Positions 1 through 6,529 of a stretch of 12,360 nucleotides of DNA are shown here, in pieces. Under the pieces are notes generated by a model. The model had not been told where the DNA came from. It was given only the letters and a program-made list of their open reading frames with translations, and ran no database searches. Each line of letters opens with the position of its first letter. Position 1 is the first letter of the stretch. The stretch covers positions 275 to 12,634 of the forward strand of contig DITW01000015.1 of the NCBI GenBank assembly GCA_002422945.1. The letters are read 5' to 3'. The translations under genes and the position numbers were made by a program. Source of the DNA: Sphingomonadales bacterium UBA6174. GTDB taxonomy: Bacteria; Pseudomonadota; Alphaproteobacteria; Sphingomonadales; Sphingomonadaceae.

Positions 1-356
1 CGGCGATGATCAAGGACAATCATGTCGCGGTCGCGGGCGGCGTGGCCGAGGCCGTACGCCGCGCCAAATCAGCAGGCATTGCCGAGGTCATTCTGGAAGT
101 CGACCATCTCGATCAGATCGAACCGGGTCTGGCCGCAGGCGCGACCCATCTCCTGCTCGATAATATGGACCCGGATATGTTGCGCTCGGCGGTGGCCTTG
201 GTCGCAGGTAGGGTGCCGACCGAAGCATCGGGCGGCGTCACCCTCGACACCATCCGCGCCAAGGCGGAAACTGGCGTGACTTATATCTCGGTCGGGCGGC
301 TGACCCAATCGGCCCCGGCGGCGGATGTCGGTCTGGATTTCGCACCGCTCGATTAA
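1..356 (+). CDS. nadC: Nicotinate-nucleotide pyrophosphorylase (quinolinate phosphoribosyltransferase), C-terminal part
   Basis: This cytosolic enzyme joins quinolinate and PRPP to give nicotinate mononucleotide, CO2 and pyrophosphate in de novo NAD synthesis. Only the last 117 codons are present; the frame enters from the left edge (first whole codon at 3-5), so the true start lies outside the window. Visible family signatures are the K-D-N-H stretch at codons 6-20, which belongs to the substrate-binding part of the barrel, then an E-V-D acidic strand, an L-L-L-D-N acidic strand, a S-G-G turn, and a final I-S-V-G strand typical of the phosphate-binding end. The length fits the C-terminal 40 percent of a protein of about 280 residues. 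It ends in TAA at 354-356 and is followed by 144 bases before cysD, so it is probably not part of the sulfate block. Family assignment is firm. Confidence 0.93.
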   Translation, partial: AMIKDNHVAVAGGVAEAVRRAKSAGIAEVILEVDHLDQIEPGLAAGATHLLLDNMDPDMLRSAVALVAGRVPTEASGGVTLDTIRAKAETGVTYISVGRLTQSAPAADVGLDFAPLD

Positions 357-373
357 GCGGGGCTCGATTAAGC
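347..373. repeat. Short tandem duplication over the nadC stop codon
   Basis: The 12-base word GCTCGATTAAGC occurs at 347-358 and again at 362-373, 15 bases apart. The first copy contains the last sense codons and TAA stop of nadC; the second lies just after it. It looks like a small local duplication, probably from replication slippage, and leaves the nadC reading frame unchanged. Confidence 0.6.
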
Positions 374-500
374 AGGTCTCCATTGCCCCAAATGGAAAAC
401 AGTGGTCGGGTTTAGAATATCTTTGTTGCGCTCAAGGCCACTCTTCCGGTCTATGGCGCACAAATTACGGGTCTGTGCCCGCATGAGCAAAGAAGACAGC

Positions 501-1406
501 ATGACACGAACATTGACACATTTGGAGCGACTGGAAGCCGAGAGCATCCACATCATGCGCGAGGTGGTGGCCGAGGCCGAACATCCGGTGATGCTGTATT
601 CGGTCGGCAAGGACAGCGCGGTCATGCTGCATCTGGCGCGCAAGGCGTTTTACCCTTCGCCACCGCCCTTCCCGTTGCTGCATGTCGATACGACTTGGAA
701 ATTCCGCGACATGTATGCCCTGCGTGATCGCATGGCGACCGAAAGCGGGATGGAATTGCTCGTCTATCAAAATCCGGAAGCCGTGGAAAAAGGCATAAAC
801 CCGTTCGATCACGGACCTTTGCACACCGATATGTGGAAGACCGAAGGCCTGAAACAGGCGCTCGATCATTATGGCTTTGATGTCGCTTTTGGCGGCGCGC
901 GGCGCGATGAGGAAAAGAGCCGCGCCAAGGAGCGCGTCTTTTCCTTCCGCTCGGCCAATCACCGTTGGGACCCGAAGAACCAGCGCCCGGAATTGTGGAA
1001 CCTCTACAACGCCAAAAAGTCCAAGGCCGAGAGCATCCGCTGCTTCCCGATTTCCAATTGGACCGAACTCGATATCTGGCAATATATCCATCTGAACGAC
1101 ATACCGATCGTCCCGCTCTATTTCGCGGAAAAGCGCCCGACGGTAGAGCGCGATGGCATGTTGCTGATGGTCGATGATGACCGCTTCCCCTTGCGTGAAA
1201 GTGAAGTACCGGTTGAACGCTCGATCCGTTTCCGCACCCTTGGCTGCTACCCGCTGACAGGCGCGGTGGAGTCGGAGGCGAAGACATTGCCCGAGGTCAT
1301 TCAGGAAATGCTGCTGACCACCACATCGGAACGCCAAGGCCGCATCATCGACAAGGATGGCGGCGATGCGTCGATGGAGAAGAAGAAGCAGGAGGGCTAT
1401 TTCTGA
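501..1406 (+). CDS. cysD: Sulfate adenylyltransferase subunit 2 (CysD)
   Basis: This is the catalytic subunit of ATP sulfurylase: with the GTPase CysN it turns sulfate and ATP into adenosine 5'-phosphosulfate (APS) and pyrophosphate, the first step of assimilatory sulfate activation. The protein has the PP-loop S-V-G-K-D-S at residues 34-39, the conserved L-T-H-L and L-E-A-E-S-I-H-I opening, the H-V-D-T strand, the G-G-A-R-R-D-E-E segment, and the F-P-I-S-N-W-T-E-L-D stretch of the family. The start at 501 gives 301 residues, close to the 302 I recall for E. coli CysD, with alignment from the first residues; a purine-rich AGAAG lies 5 nt upstream. An in-frame ATG at 483 (MSKEDS...) is a possible alternative, but no ribosome binding site precedes it. 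The stop is at 1404-1406, and 117 bases containing a palindromic repeat separate it from cysNC. I saw no clear regulator site upstream. Confidence 0.96.
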   Translation: MTRTLTHLERLEAESIHIMREVVAEAEHPVMLYSVGKDSAVMLHLARKAFYPSPPPFPLLHVDTTWKFRDMYALRDRMATESGMELLVYQNPEAVEKGINPFDHGPLHTDMWKTEGLKQALDHYGFDVAFGGARRDEEKSRAKERVFSFRSANHRWDPKNQRPELWNLYNAKKSKAESIRCFPISNWTELDIWQYIHLNDIPIVPLYFAEKRPTVERDGMLLMVDDDRFPLRESEVPVERSIRFRTLGCYPLTGAVESEAKTLPEVIQEMLLTTTSERQGRIIDKDGGDASMEKKKQEGYF

Positions 1407-1422
1407 TGGCCCCCTCCCCATT

Positions 1423-1515
1423 TCGTCACCCTGAACTTGTTTCAGGGTCCAGCGCCCCCATCGCCCCACATATTGCCATCACGATATGGATGCTGAAACA
1501 AGTTCAGCATGACGA
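1423..1515. repeat. Paired-hairpin palindromic repeat (REP-like) between cysD and cysNC
   Basis: Two arms, 1423-1450 and 1488-1515, are inverted copies of each other over 28 bases, differing at four positions. Each arm is also a hairpin: ACCCTGAA, loop CTTGT, TTCAGGGT on the left; ATGCTGAA, loop ACAAG, TTCAGCAT on the right. The four differences between arms are compensated within each stem, so base pairing is kept. The arms flank a unique 37-base centre. The same design occurs at 4351-4423. From memory, this type is common in sphingomonad genomes; I infer it is a small non-autonomous repeat of the REP/MITE kind. The right arm ends inside the cysNC ribosome binding site. Confidence 0.85.
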
Positions 1516-1517
1516 GG
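1514..1517 (+). promoter_or_regulatory. Ribosome binding site deciding the cysNC start
   Basis: GAGG ends 6 nt before the ATG at 1524. It supports that start over the in-frame ATG at 1509, which lies inside the right arm of the repeat. The first two bases of the GAGG are the last two bases of the repeat arm. Confidence 0.7.
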
Positions 1518-1523
1518 TATTTC

Positions 1524-3425
1524 ATGACTGACCCCATCTACCAGACGGACGCGCTGATCGCCGAGGATATCGACGCCTATCTGGAATCGCATCAGCACAA
1601 GTCGTTGCTGCGCTTCATCACCTGCGGGTCGGTGGATGACGGCAAATCAACGCTGATCGGCCGGTTGCTCTATGATTCCAAGATGATCTTCGAGGATCAG
1701 CTCGCGGCATTGGAAGCCGACAGCAAGCGCGTCGGCACCCAAGGGCAGGAGATCGACTTCGCCTTATTGGTCGACGGCCTTGCGGCAGAGCGCGAACAGG
1801 GCATCACCATCGATGTCGCCTATCGCTTCTTCACCACGGAAAAGCGCAAGTTCATCGTCGCCGATACGCCCGGCCATGAACAATATACGCGCAATATGGT
1901 GACCGGCGCTTCGACCGCCGATCTCGCGGTGATCCTGATCGATGCGCGCAAAGGCGTGCTGACCCAGACGCGCCGCCACAGCTTCCTTGCCCATCTCATC
2001 GGCATTCGCAATATCGTGCTCGCCGTCAACAAGATGGATCTAGTCGATTACAGCCAGAAGGTTTTCGACGACATCGTCGCCGATTACCGCATCTTTGCCG
2101 ACAGCATCGGCATTCAGGCGTTCACCGCCATGCCGATTTCCGGTTTCAAGGGCGATAATATCACCGCTTTGTCGCCCAATACCCCTTGGTATCAGGGCAA
2201 GCCGCTGATCCAGCATCTTGAAGAGGTCGAGGTCGACAATATCGTCGATCAGGCCAAGCCATTTCGCATGGCGGTGCAATGGGTCAATCGTCCAAACCTC
2301 GATTTCCGGGGCTTTTCAGGCCAGATCGCATCGGGCACGGTCAAGCCGGGTGACGAGGTCCGCGTCCTGCCCTCGGGAAAGACCTCGACCGTCAGCCGGA
2401 TCGTGACGCTGGATGGCGATTTGGCGGAGGCCGTGGCCGGTCAGTCGGTCACCATCTGCCTTGCCGATGAAATCGACTGCTCACGCGGCGATGTGCTGGC
2501 GATTGCCGATCACCCGCCACAGGTCGCCGATCAGTTCGAGGCGAGCATCGTCTGGATGTCGGACGAACATCTGATCCCCGGTCGGCCTTATTGGTTGAAG
2601 CTCGGCACCCAAATGGTGTCCGCGACGATCCAGCCACCGAAATATCAGGTCAACGTCAACACGATGGAGCATCTGGCGGCACGTACGCTGGAACTGAACG
2701 GCATCGGCGTGGCGGTGGTCTCGACCGACAAACCCATCGTGTTCGAGCCTTATGACCAGAGCCGGACATTGGGCGGCTTCATCCTGATCGACCGCATGAC
2801 CAATGCGACGGTGGCCGCAGGCATGCTGCATTTCTCGCTGCGCCGCGCGCAGAATGTTCATTGGCAGGCGCTGGACGTGAGCCGCGAGGCCCATGCGGTG
2901 ATGAAGAACCAGACGCCCGCAGTGTTGTGGTTCACCGGACTTTCGGGCGCGGGCAAATCGACCATCGCCAATCTGGTGGAGAAGAAACTCCATGCGCTCG
3001 GCAAGCACACGTTCCTGCTGGATGGCGACAATGTCCGCCATGGGCTGAACAAGGATCTGGGCTTTACCGAAACCGACCGGATCGAAAACATCCGCCGCGT
3101 CGGCGAAGTTGCGCGACTGATGGCCGATGCCGGGTTGATCGTGCTCAGCGCATTCATCTCGCCATTCCGCGCCGAACGCGACATGGTGCGCCATATGATG
3201 CCTGATGGCGAATTCATCGAGGTCCATATCGACACGCCCTTGGCCGAGGCCGAAAAGCGCGATGTGAAGGGCCTCTATAAAAAGGCCCGCGCAGGTGAGT
3301 TGAAGAACTTCACCGGCATCGACAGCCCGTATGAACCGCCTGAAAATCCGGAAATCCGGATCGACACGACCAAATTGTCGCCGGAAGATGCGGCAGAACT
3401 GATCGTCGAAAGGCTGTTGGCTTGA
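1524..3425 (+). CDS. cysNC: Bifunctional sulfate adenylyltransferase subunit 1 / adenylylsulfate kinase (CysN-CysC fusion)
   Basis: The N-terminal part (about residues 1-450) is the CysN GTPase that couples GTP hydrolysis to APS formation by CysD; the C-terminal part (about 455-633) is APS kinase, which makes PAPS. The CysN G motifs are visible: G-S-V-D-D-G-K-S-T at 35-43, D-T-P-G-H, and N-K-M-D, followed by beta-barrel domains as in elongation factors. The CysC P-loop G-L-S-G-A-G-K-S-T is at 472-480, followed by D-G-D-N-V-R, an F-I-S-P-F substrate segment and the K-N-F-T-G-I-D-S-P-Y-E lid region. At 633 residues it matches known CysN-CysC (NodQ-type) fusions. The start at 1524 is chosen for its ribosome binding site; an ATG at 1509 would add five repeat-encoded residues. 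It lies between cysD and cysQ and ends 2 nt before the cysQ ATG. Both domains look intact. Confidence 0.97.
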   Translation: MTDPIYQTDALIAEDIDAYLESHQHKSLLRFITCGSVDDGKSTLIGRLLYDSKMIFEDQLAALEADSKRVGTQGQEIDFALLVDGLAAEREQGITIDVAYRFFTTEKRKFIVADTPGHEQYTRNMVTGASTADLAVILIDARKGVLTQTRRHSFLAHLIGIRNIVLAVNKMDLVDYSQKVFDDIVADYRIFADSIGIQAFTAMPISGFKGDNITALSPNTPWYQGKPLIQHLEEVEVDNIVDQAKPFRMAVQWVNRPNLDFRGFSGQIASGTVKPGDEVRVLPSGKTSTVSRIVTLDGDLAEAVAGQSVTICLADEIDCSRGDVLAIADHPPQVADQFEASIVWMSDEHLIPGRPYWLKLGTQMVSATIQPPKYQVNVNTMEHLAARTLELNGIGVAVVSTDKPIVFEPYDQSRTLGGFILIDRMTNATVAAGMLHFSLRRAQNVHWQALDVSREAHAVMKNQTPAVLWFTGLSGAGKSTIANLVEKKLHALGKHTFLLDGDNVRHGLNKDLGFTETDRIENIRRVGEVARLMADAGLIVLSAFISPFRAERDMVRHMMPDGEFIEVHIDTPLAEAEKRDVKGLYKKARAGELKNFTGIDSPYEPPENPEIRIDTTKLSPEDAAELIVERLLA

Positions 3426-3427
3426 CC

Positions 3428-4156
3428 ATGACCGATGGCGAACTCGCGGCCACGCTCGCCTTAAGCGCCGGACGCATCCTGCGTGAGGTGCGTGGGTCGG
3501 GTCTGCTATCGGCCAAGGCCTTGGGCAAGGCGGGGGATCAGACTGCCAACCAGTTCCTGATCCATGCAATCGGCGAGCAGCGCCCCGATGACGGGCTGCT
3601 GTCAGAGGAAAGCAAGGATACCGACGCGCGCCTGAGCAAATCGCGGGTGTGGATCATCGACCCGGTCGATGGCACCCGCGAATATGGCGAGGCGCGCAGC
3701 GATTGGGCGGTGCATGTGGCGCTCGCCGTCGATGGCGTGCCGACCATCGGCGCGGTGGCGCTGCCGGATGCGGATATGGTGTTGCGCTCCGATCAGCCGG
3801 TACGGCTCCCGCCCGCAGGCACGCCGCTGCGCATGGTCGTCAGCCGCACCCGCCCGGCGGCAGAGGCACTTGCGGTTGCCGAAAAGCTTGGCGCGACTCT
3901 GATCCCGATGGGGTCGGCAGGCGCCAAGGCGATGGCGGTGATCCGGGGCGAAGCGGATATCTACCTACACTCCGGTGGCCAATATGAATGGGACAGTTGC
4001 GCCCCCGTCGCGGTGGCGCTGGCTCATGGCCTACATTGCTCGCGCATGGATGGATCGCCGCTCGTCTATAATCAGCGCGATGTCTATATGCCTGACCTGC
4101 TCATTTGTAGGCCGGAGCATGCGGCAGCTATATTGGAACTCGTCGCGGGACTGTAA
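3428..4156 (+). CDS. cysQ: 3'(2'),5'-bisphosphate nucleotidase, CysQ (inositol monophosphatase superfamily)
   Basis: It probably hydrolyses 3'-phosphoadenosine 5'-phosphate, the by-product of PAPS reduction, to AMP and phosphate, and so keeps the sulfate pathway from being inhibited. The 242-residue protein has the metal-binding motifs of the lithium-sensitive phosphatase superfamily: S-E-E-S at 59-62, D-P-V-D-G-T at 78-83 and W-D-S near 188-190. The usual S-P-V-T-x-A-D of E. coli-type CysQ is replaced by G-D-Q-T-A-N at 36-41, and the sequence is more like the mycobacterial CysQ I remember (the W-I-I-D-P run, the G-S-A-G-A-K-A-M-A-V-I segment, the S-G-G-Q-Y-E-W-D-S stretch). The ATG at 3428 comes 2 nt after the cysNC stop with no good ribosome binding site of its own, so translation is probably coupled. 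A TTG at 3422 overlapping that stop is a less likely start. Substrate could also be inositol phosphate or fructose bisphosphate; context favours PAP. Confidence 0.9.
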   Translation: MTDGELAATLALSAGRILREVRGSGLLSAKALGKAGDQTANQFLIHAIGEQRPDDGLLSEESKDTDARLSKSRVWIIDPVDGTREYGEARSDWAVHVALAVDGVPTIGAVALPDADMVLRSDQPVRLPPAGTPLRMVVSRTRPAAEALAVAEKLGATLIPMGSAGAKAMAVIRGEADIYLHSGGQYEWDSCAPVAVALAHGLHCSRMDGSPLVYNQRDVYMPDLLICRPEHAAAILELVAGL

Positions 4157-4179
4157 GGGGCTGCCCTCACTTACTTAAA

Positions 4180-4251
4180 GCCGTCATTGCGAGGAGCATA
4201 GCGACGCGGCAATCCAGTTCTGGATTGCTTCGCTTCGCTCGCAATGACGGC
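4180..4251. repeat. 72-bp palindromic repeat after cysQ
   Basis: The ends are a perfect 14-bp inverted repeat (GCCGTCATTGCGAG at 4180-4193, its complement at 4238-4251). The tip is an 8-bp stem GCAATCCA / TGGATTGC with a four-base loop. An unpaired internal stretch of 15 bases on one side and 9 on the other separates the stems. I recall this family as widespread in sphingomonad and other alphaproteobacterial intergenic regions. It begins 23 nt after the cysQ stop and could act as a transcript-end stabiliser; there is no U-run that would make it a clear intrinsic terminator. Confidence 0.85.
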
Positions 4252-4350
4252 ATTGGGGCAAATTCACGACATCAGAGATAGGCTAGGCCCTGAACGCTTC
4301 AAGCTAGCCGGCCCGTATCCTCAACGGAATCCTACCGCCAATACCCATCC

Positions 4351-4423
4351 TCGTCATCCTGAACTTGTTTCAGGATCGTTCTCTACGCTCGACATAGATG
4401 CTGAAACAAGTTCAGCATGACGA
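4351..4423. repeat. Paired-hairpin palindromic repeat, second copy in the window
   Basis: Arms at 4351-4377 and 4397-4423 are inverted copies, each itself a hairpin: ATCCTGAA, loop CTTGT, TTCAGGAT on the left; ATGCTGAA, loop ACAAG, TTCAGCAT on the right. The right arm is base-for-base the same as the right arm at 1489-1515. The centre is only 19 bases here against 37 in the first copy and shares no obvious sequence with it. The element ends 7 nt before the stop of the convergent methyltransferase gene, so its hairpins would sit just past that gene's mRNA end. Confidence 0.85.
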
Positions 4424-4430
4424 AGGGCGG

Positions 4431-5315
4431 CTACTTGCTCCACCGCGCAAAAATCGCGGTGGGCAGCAACAGGCCGCGCGATTCTTCACGCACAGCAAGC
4501 TCACCGCATTCGACGGTGCCGCCCAGATCCTGCATCATCTGGCGCATCAATTCGCCAATCGACAAGGCCGACATGCGGATCGCATAGACGGTGAGGAAGA
4601 GAAATTTGCTGTTCTCATCCAACAACGCGCGGCAGTCCTGCAACAGGCCCGGCAGGCCCTCTTCCAGCCGCCAGATTTCGCCATTCGGCCCACGGCCATA
4701 TTTCGGCGGATCGAGGATGATGCCATCGTAACGACGGCCACGCCGCCCTTCCCGCGCGGTGAATTTGGCGGCATCGTCGATCATCCAGCGGATCGGTCTA
4801 TCTTCCATGCCCGACAGCACCGCATTGCGCTTGCCCGCCTCGACCGATTTTTTCGATGCATCGACATGGGTGACCTTGGCCCCCGCGCCCGCCAGCGCAA
4901 GGCTGCCCACCCCGGTGTAGCCGAACAGGTTCATCACCTCTTGCTCAGGCGCAATCTGCCCGCGCATCCAGTCCCAGACCGGCGACATATCGGGGAAAAA
5001 GCCCAAATGGCGAAACGGCGTGCAGCTCGCCTGAAAGGTCACATCGCGCCAATGCAGCGGCCAGCCATTTTCCGGCAGTCGTCCGTTGATTTCCCAACGG
5101 CCCCCGCCATCCTCATCCGCGCCCGGCAGAAATTCACCATCCGCATCCCAATTATCGAGCGCAGGCGCCCACATCGCTTGCGGTTCCGGACGGATGAAGC
5201 GGCGCTTCCCATAACGTTCGAGTTTGCGGCCATGGCCGGAATCGATCAGGCCATAATCATCCCAACCCTCAGTCACCATCGTGAGCATCGGCGGGAGGAG
5301 TGTATCTGCGGTCAC
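4431..5315 (-). CDS. Class I SAM-dependent methyltransferase, RlmI/RlmK-like
   Basis: The protein binds S-adenosylmethionine and probably methylates RNA, although the substrate is not shown. In the 294-residue product the Rossmann motif I is N-L-F-G-Y-T-G-V-G-S at 129-138, the ribose-binding acid is D152 in H-V-D-A-S, an I-D-D-A motif is at 179-182, and motif IV is L-D-P-P-K at 201-205. This pattern resembles the catalytic domain of the 23S rRNA methyltransferases RlmI and RlmK, but there is no PUA domain in front, and the S-C-S cysteine motif of m5C enzymes is absent; the only cysteine near the core is C98. The start is the GTG at 5315, which overlaps the peptidase stop as GTGA and has AGGAG 7 nt upstream; ATGs at 5288 and 5279 lack a binding site. 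It is the last gene of the minus-strand run. Confidence 0.85.
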   Translation of the reverse strand: MTADTLLPPMLTMVTEGWDDYGLIDSGHGRKLERYGKRRFIRPEPQAMWAPALDNWDADGEFLPGADEDGGGRWEINGRLPENGWPLHWRDVTFQASCTPFRHLGFFPDMSPVWDWMRGQIAPEQEVMNLFGYTGVGSLALAGAGAKVTHVDASKKSVEAGKRNAVLSGMEDRPIRWMIDDAAKFTAREGRRGRRYDGIILDPPKYGRGPNGEIWRLEEGLPGLLQDCRALLDENSKFLFLTVYAIRMSALSIGELMRQMMQDLGGTVECGELAVREESRGLLLPTAIFARWSK

Positions 5316-6529
5316 GCCATCGCTCCTACGGTCGCGAATGCCTGTGGGCTGGAGAGCATCGCCTGCGCCGCCGCGCGGCATTGCGCCACCGTCACAGCTT
5401 CGCTTTGCGCCACCAATTCCGACGGCAGGACGATCCGGCCATGAATCTGGATCTGACGCGCCAGATTGTCGCAACGGGCCGCCACGCTTTCCAGCCCCAT
5501 CAACAGCCCGGCCCGGCCTTGCGCCTTGGCACGATTGAGTTCTGCCTCGATCAGATTTTCCGCCGCCTCATGCAATATTTGGCGCGACAATTCATAGGCC
5601 TCATGCGCCTGATCGTCATTAGCCGCGCAATAGACGCCGAACAGGCCGATATCGCGGAACGGCTGTAACCAGCTATAGATGCTATAGGCAAGGCCGCGCT
5701 GCTCGCGCACCTGCTGGAACAGGCGCGATGCCATGCCCCCGCCGGTAATCGCTGAAAACAGCGACAGCGCATGAAGGTCATCCGCCGTGAAGCTCGTCCC
5801 TTGATAGGCAAAGGCGAGATGCACCTGATCGAGATCGCGCTGATCCGCCGTGCGACCACCGGTAAAGGGCGCATCGACAATCGCGGGCATCGCTCCCGGC
5901 GCGAGGTCGCCAAAACGCGCCTCCGCCAATTTCAGCAATTTGTCGGCATCGACCTTGCCCGCCGCCGCCAGCACAAGATTGGAAGGGCGATATTGGGTCG
6001 CGATCCAGTCGCCGAGATCGGCCACTTGAAAGCCATTGATGCTCTCTTCATTGCCGAGCACCGGACGCCCCAGCGCTGCGCCACCAAAGGCCGCCGCATG
6101 TAAATGATCGAACACGATGTCGTCGGGCGTATCCCGGCTTTCGCCCAGTTCGGCCAGCACCACCTGTTTTTCGCGTTCCAGTTCGCCCGCGTCGAACCAA
6201 GGCGCGCGCACCAGATCGGCAATCATGTCGATGGCGAGGGTCAGATCGCCCGGCATGATCCGCGCGTGAAAGACCGTATGATCCCGCGCCGTCCACGCAT
6301 TGAGCGAACCGCCGACATCCTCGATATCCTCGGCAATCGCCTTGGCATCTCGGCTGCCTGCGCCTTTGAACACCATATGTTCGACCATATGGGCAAGGCC
6401 CGTCTTGGCCTCTGTTTCGCCGCGCGAACCGCTGTCGATATACAGACCGGCAGCAGCCGTCTCCATCCCCGGCATTTGTTCGACGGCGATAGTCAGGCCA
6501 TTGGCAAGCCGGTGCAGTTCAACTGTCAT
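5312..6529 (-). CDS. M16 family zinc metallopeptidase (mitochondrial-processing-peptidase-like)
   Basis: This is a zinc peptidase of the pitrilysin/M16B group, single-chain relatives of the beta subunit of mitochondrial processing peptidase. The inverted zinc motif H-x-x-E-H is at residues 47-51 (H-M-V-E-H) and the third metal ligand, a glutamate, is E127 in L-A-E-L, exactly 76 residues on, as the family requires. The second domain carries the conserved R-G-L-A-Y-S-I-Y-S stretch. At 405 residues it is of normal length for the bacterial single-chain form, and no signal peptide or membrane segment is seen, so it is probably cytosolic. The ATG at 6529 overlaps the thrC stop as ATGA, with no strong ribosome binding site, which suggests coupled translation. 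It overlaps the methyltransferase gene at its other end. The catalytic site looks intact; substrates are unknown. Confidence 0.94.
   Translation of the reverse strand: MTVELHRLANGLTIAVEQMPGMETAAAGLYIDSGSRGETEAKTGLAHMVEHMVFKGAGSRDAKAIAEDIEDVGGSLNAWTARDHTVFHARIMPGDLTLAIDMIADLVRAPWFDAGELEREKQVVLAELGESRDTPDDIVFDHLHAAAFGGAALGRPVLGNEESINGFQVADLGDWIATQYRPSNLVLAAAGKVDADKLLKLAEARFGDLAPGAMPAIVDAPFTGGRTADQRDLDQVHLAFAYQGTSFTADDLHALSLFSAITGGGMASRLFQQVREQRGLAYSIYSWLQPFRDIGLFGVYCAANDDQAHEAYELSRQILHEAAENLIEAELNRAKAQGRAGLLMGLESVAARCDNLARQIQIHGRIVLPSELVAQSEAVTVAQCRAAAQAMLSSPQAFATVGAMA
5323..5327 (-). promoter_or_regulatory. Ribosome binding site for the GTG-started methyltransferase
   Basis: On the minus strand AGGAG lies within the last codons of the peptidase gene, 7 nt before the GTG at 5315. 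It decides the start in favour of the overlapping GTG rather than downstream ATGs. Confidence 0.75.

Larger units (their letters stand above)
4157..4430. other. Convergent intergenic region, no gene seen
   Basis: The region lies between the stops of cysQ (plus strand) and the methyltransferase (minus strand). Besides the two repeat elements it contains about 100 bases (4252-4350) in which I see no coding signal, promoter or RNA motif. No stem followed by a run of T was found on either strand, so transcription from the two sides may rely on the repeats or on Rho. Confidence 0.6.

Noticed and set aside
380..395. A short inverted repeat (CCATT / AATGG) after nadC as a terminator.
   Set aside because: The stem is only 5 bp and no T-run follows on the plus strand.
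413..418. TAGAAT upstream of cysD as a possible -10 box.
   Set aside because: No -35-like hexamer lies 16-18 nt upstream, and no regulator site could be named, so the call would rest on six bases.
1509..1523. ATG at 1509 as the cysNC start.
   Set aside because: It lies inside the repeat arm, and the ribosome binding site at 1514-1517 fits the ATG at 1524 instead.
3422..3427. TTG at 3422 as the cysQ start.
   Set aside because: ATG at 3428 is two codons on, is the better start codon and gives the same protein otherwise.
2481..3569. A 362-codon open frame on the minus strand opposite cysNC and cysQ.
   Set aside because: It runs antisense across two well supported genes, and its composition shows no protein-like pattern.
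4398..5444. A 348-codon open frame on the plus strand opposite the methyltransferase gene.
   Set aside because: It is the antisense shadow of a gene with clear SAM-binding motifs; the encoded protein has no recognisable domain and begins inside a repeat arm.
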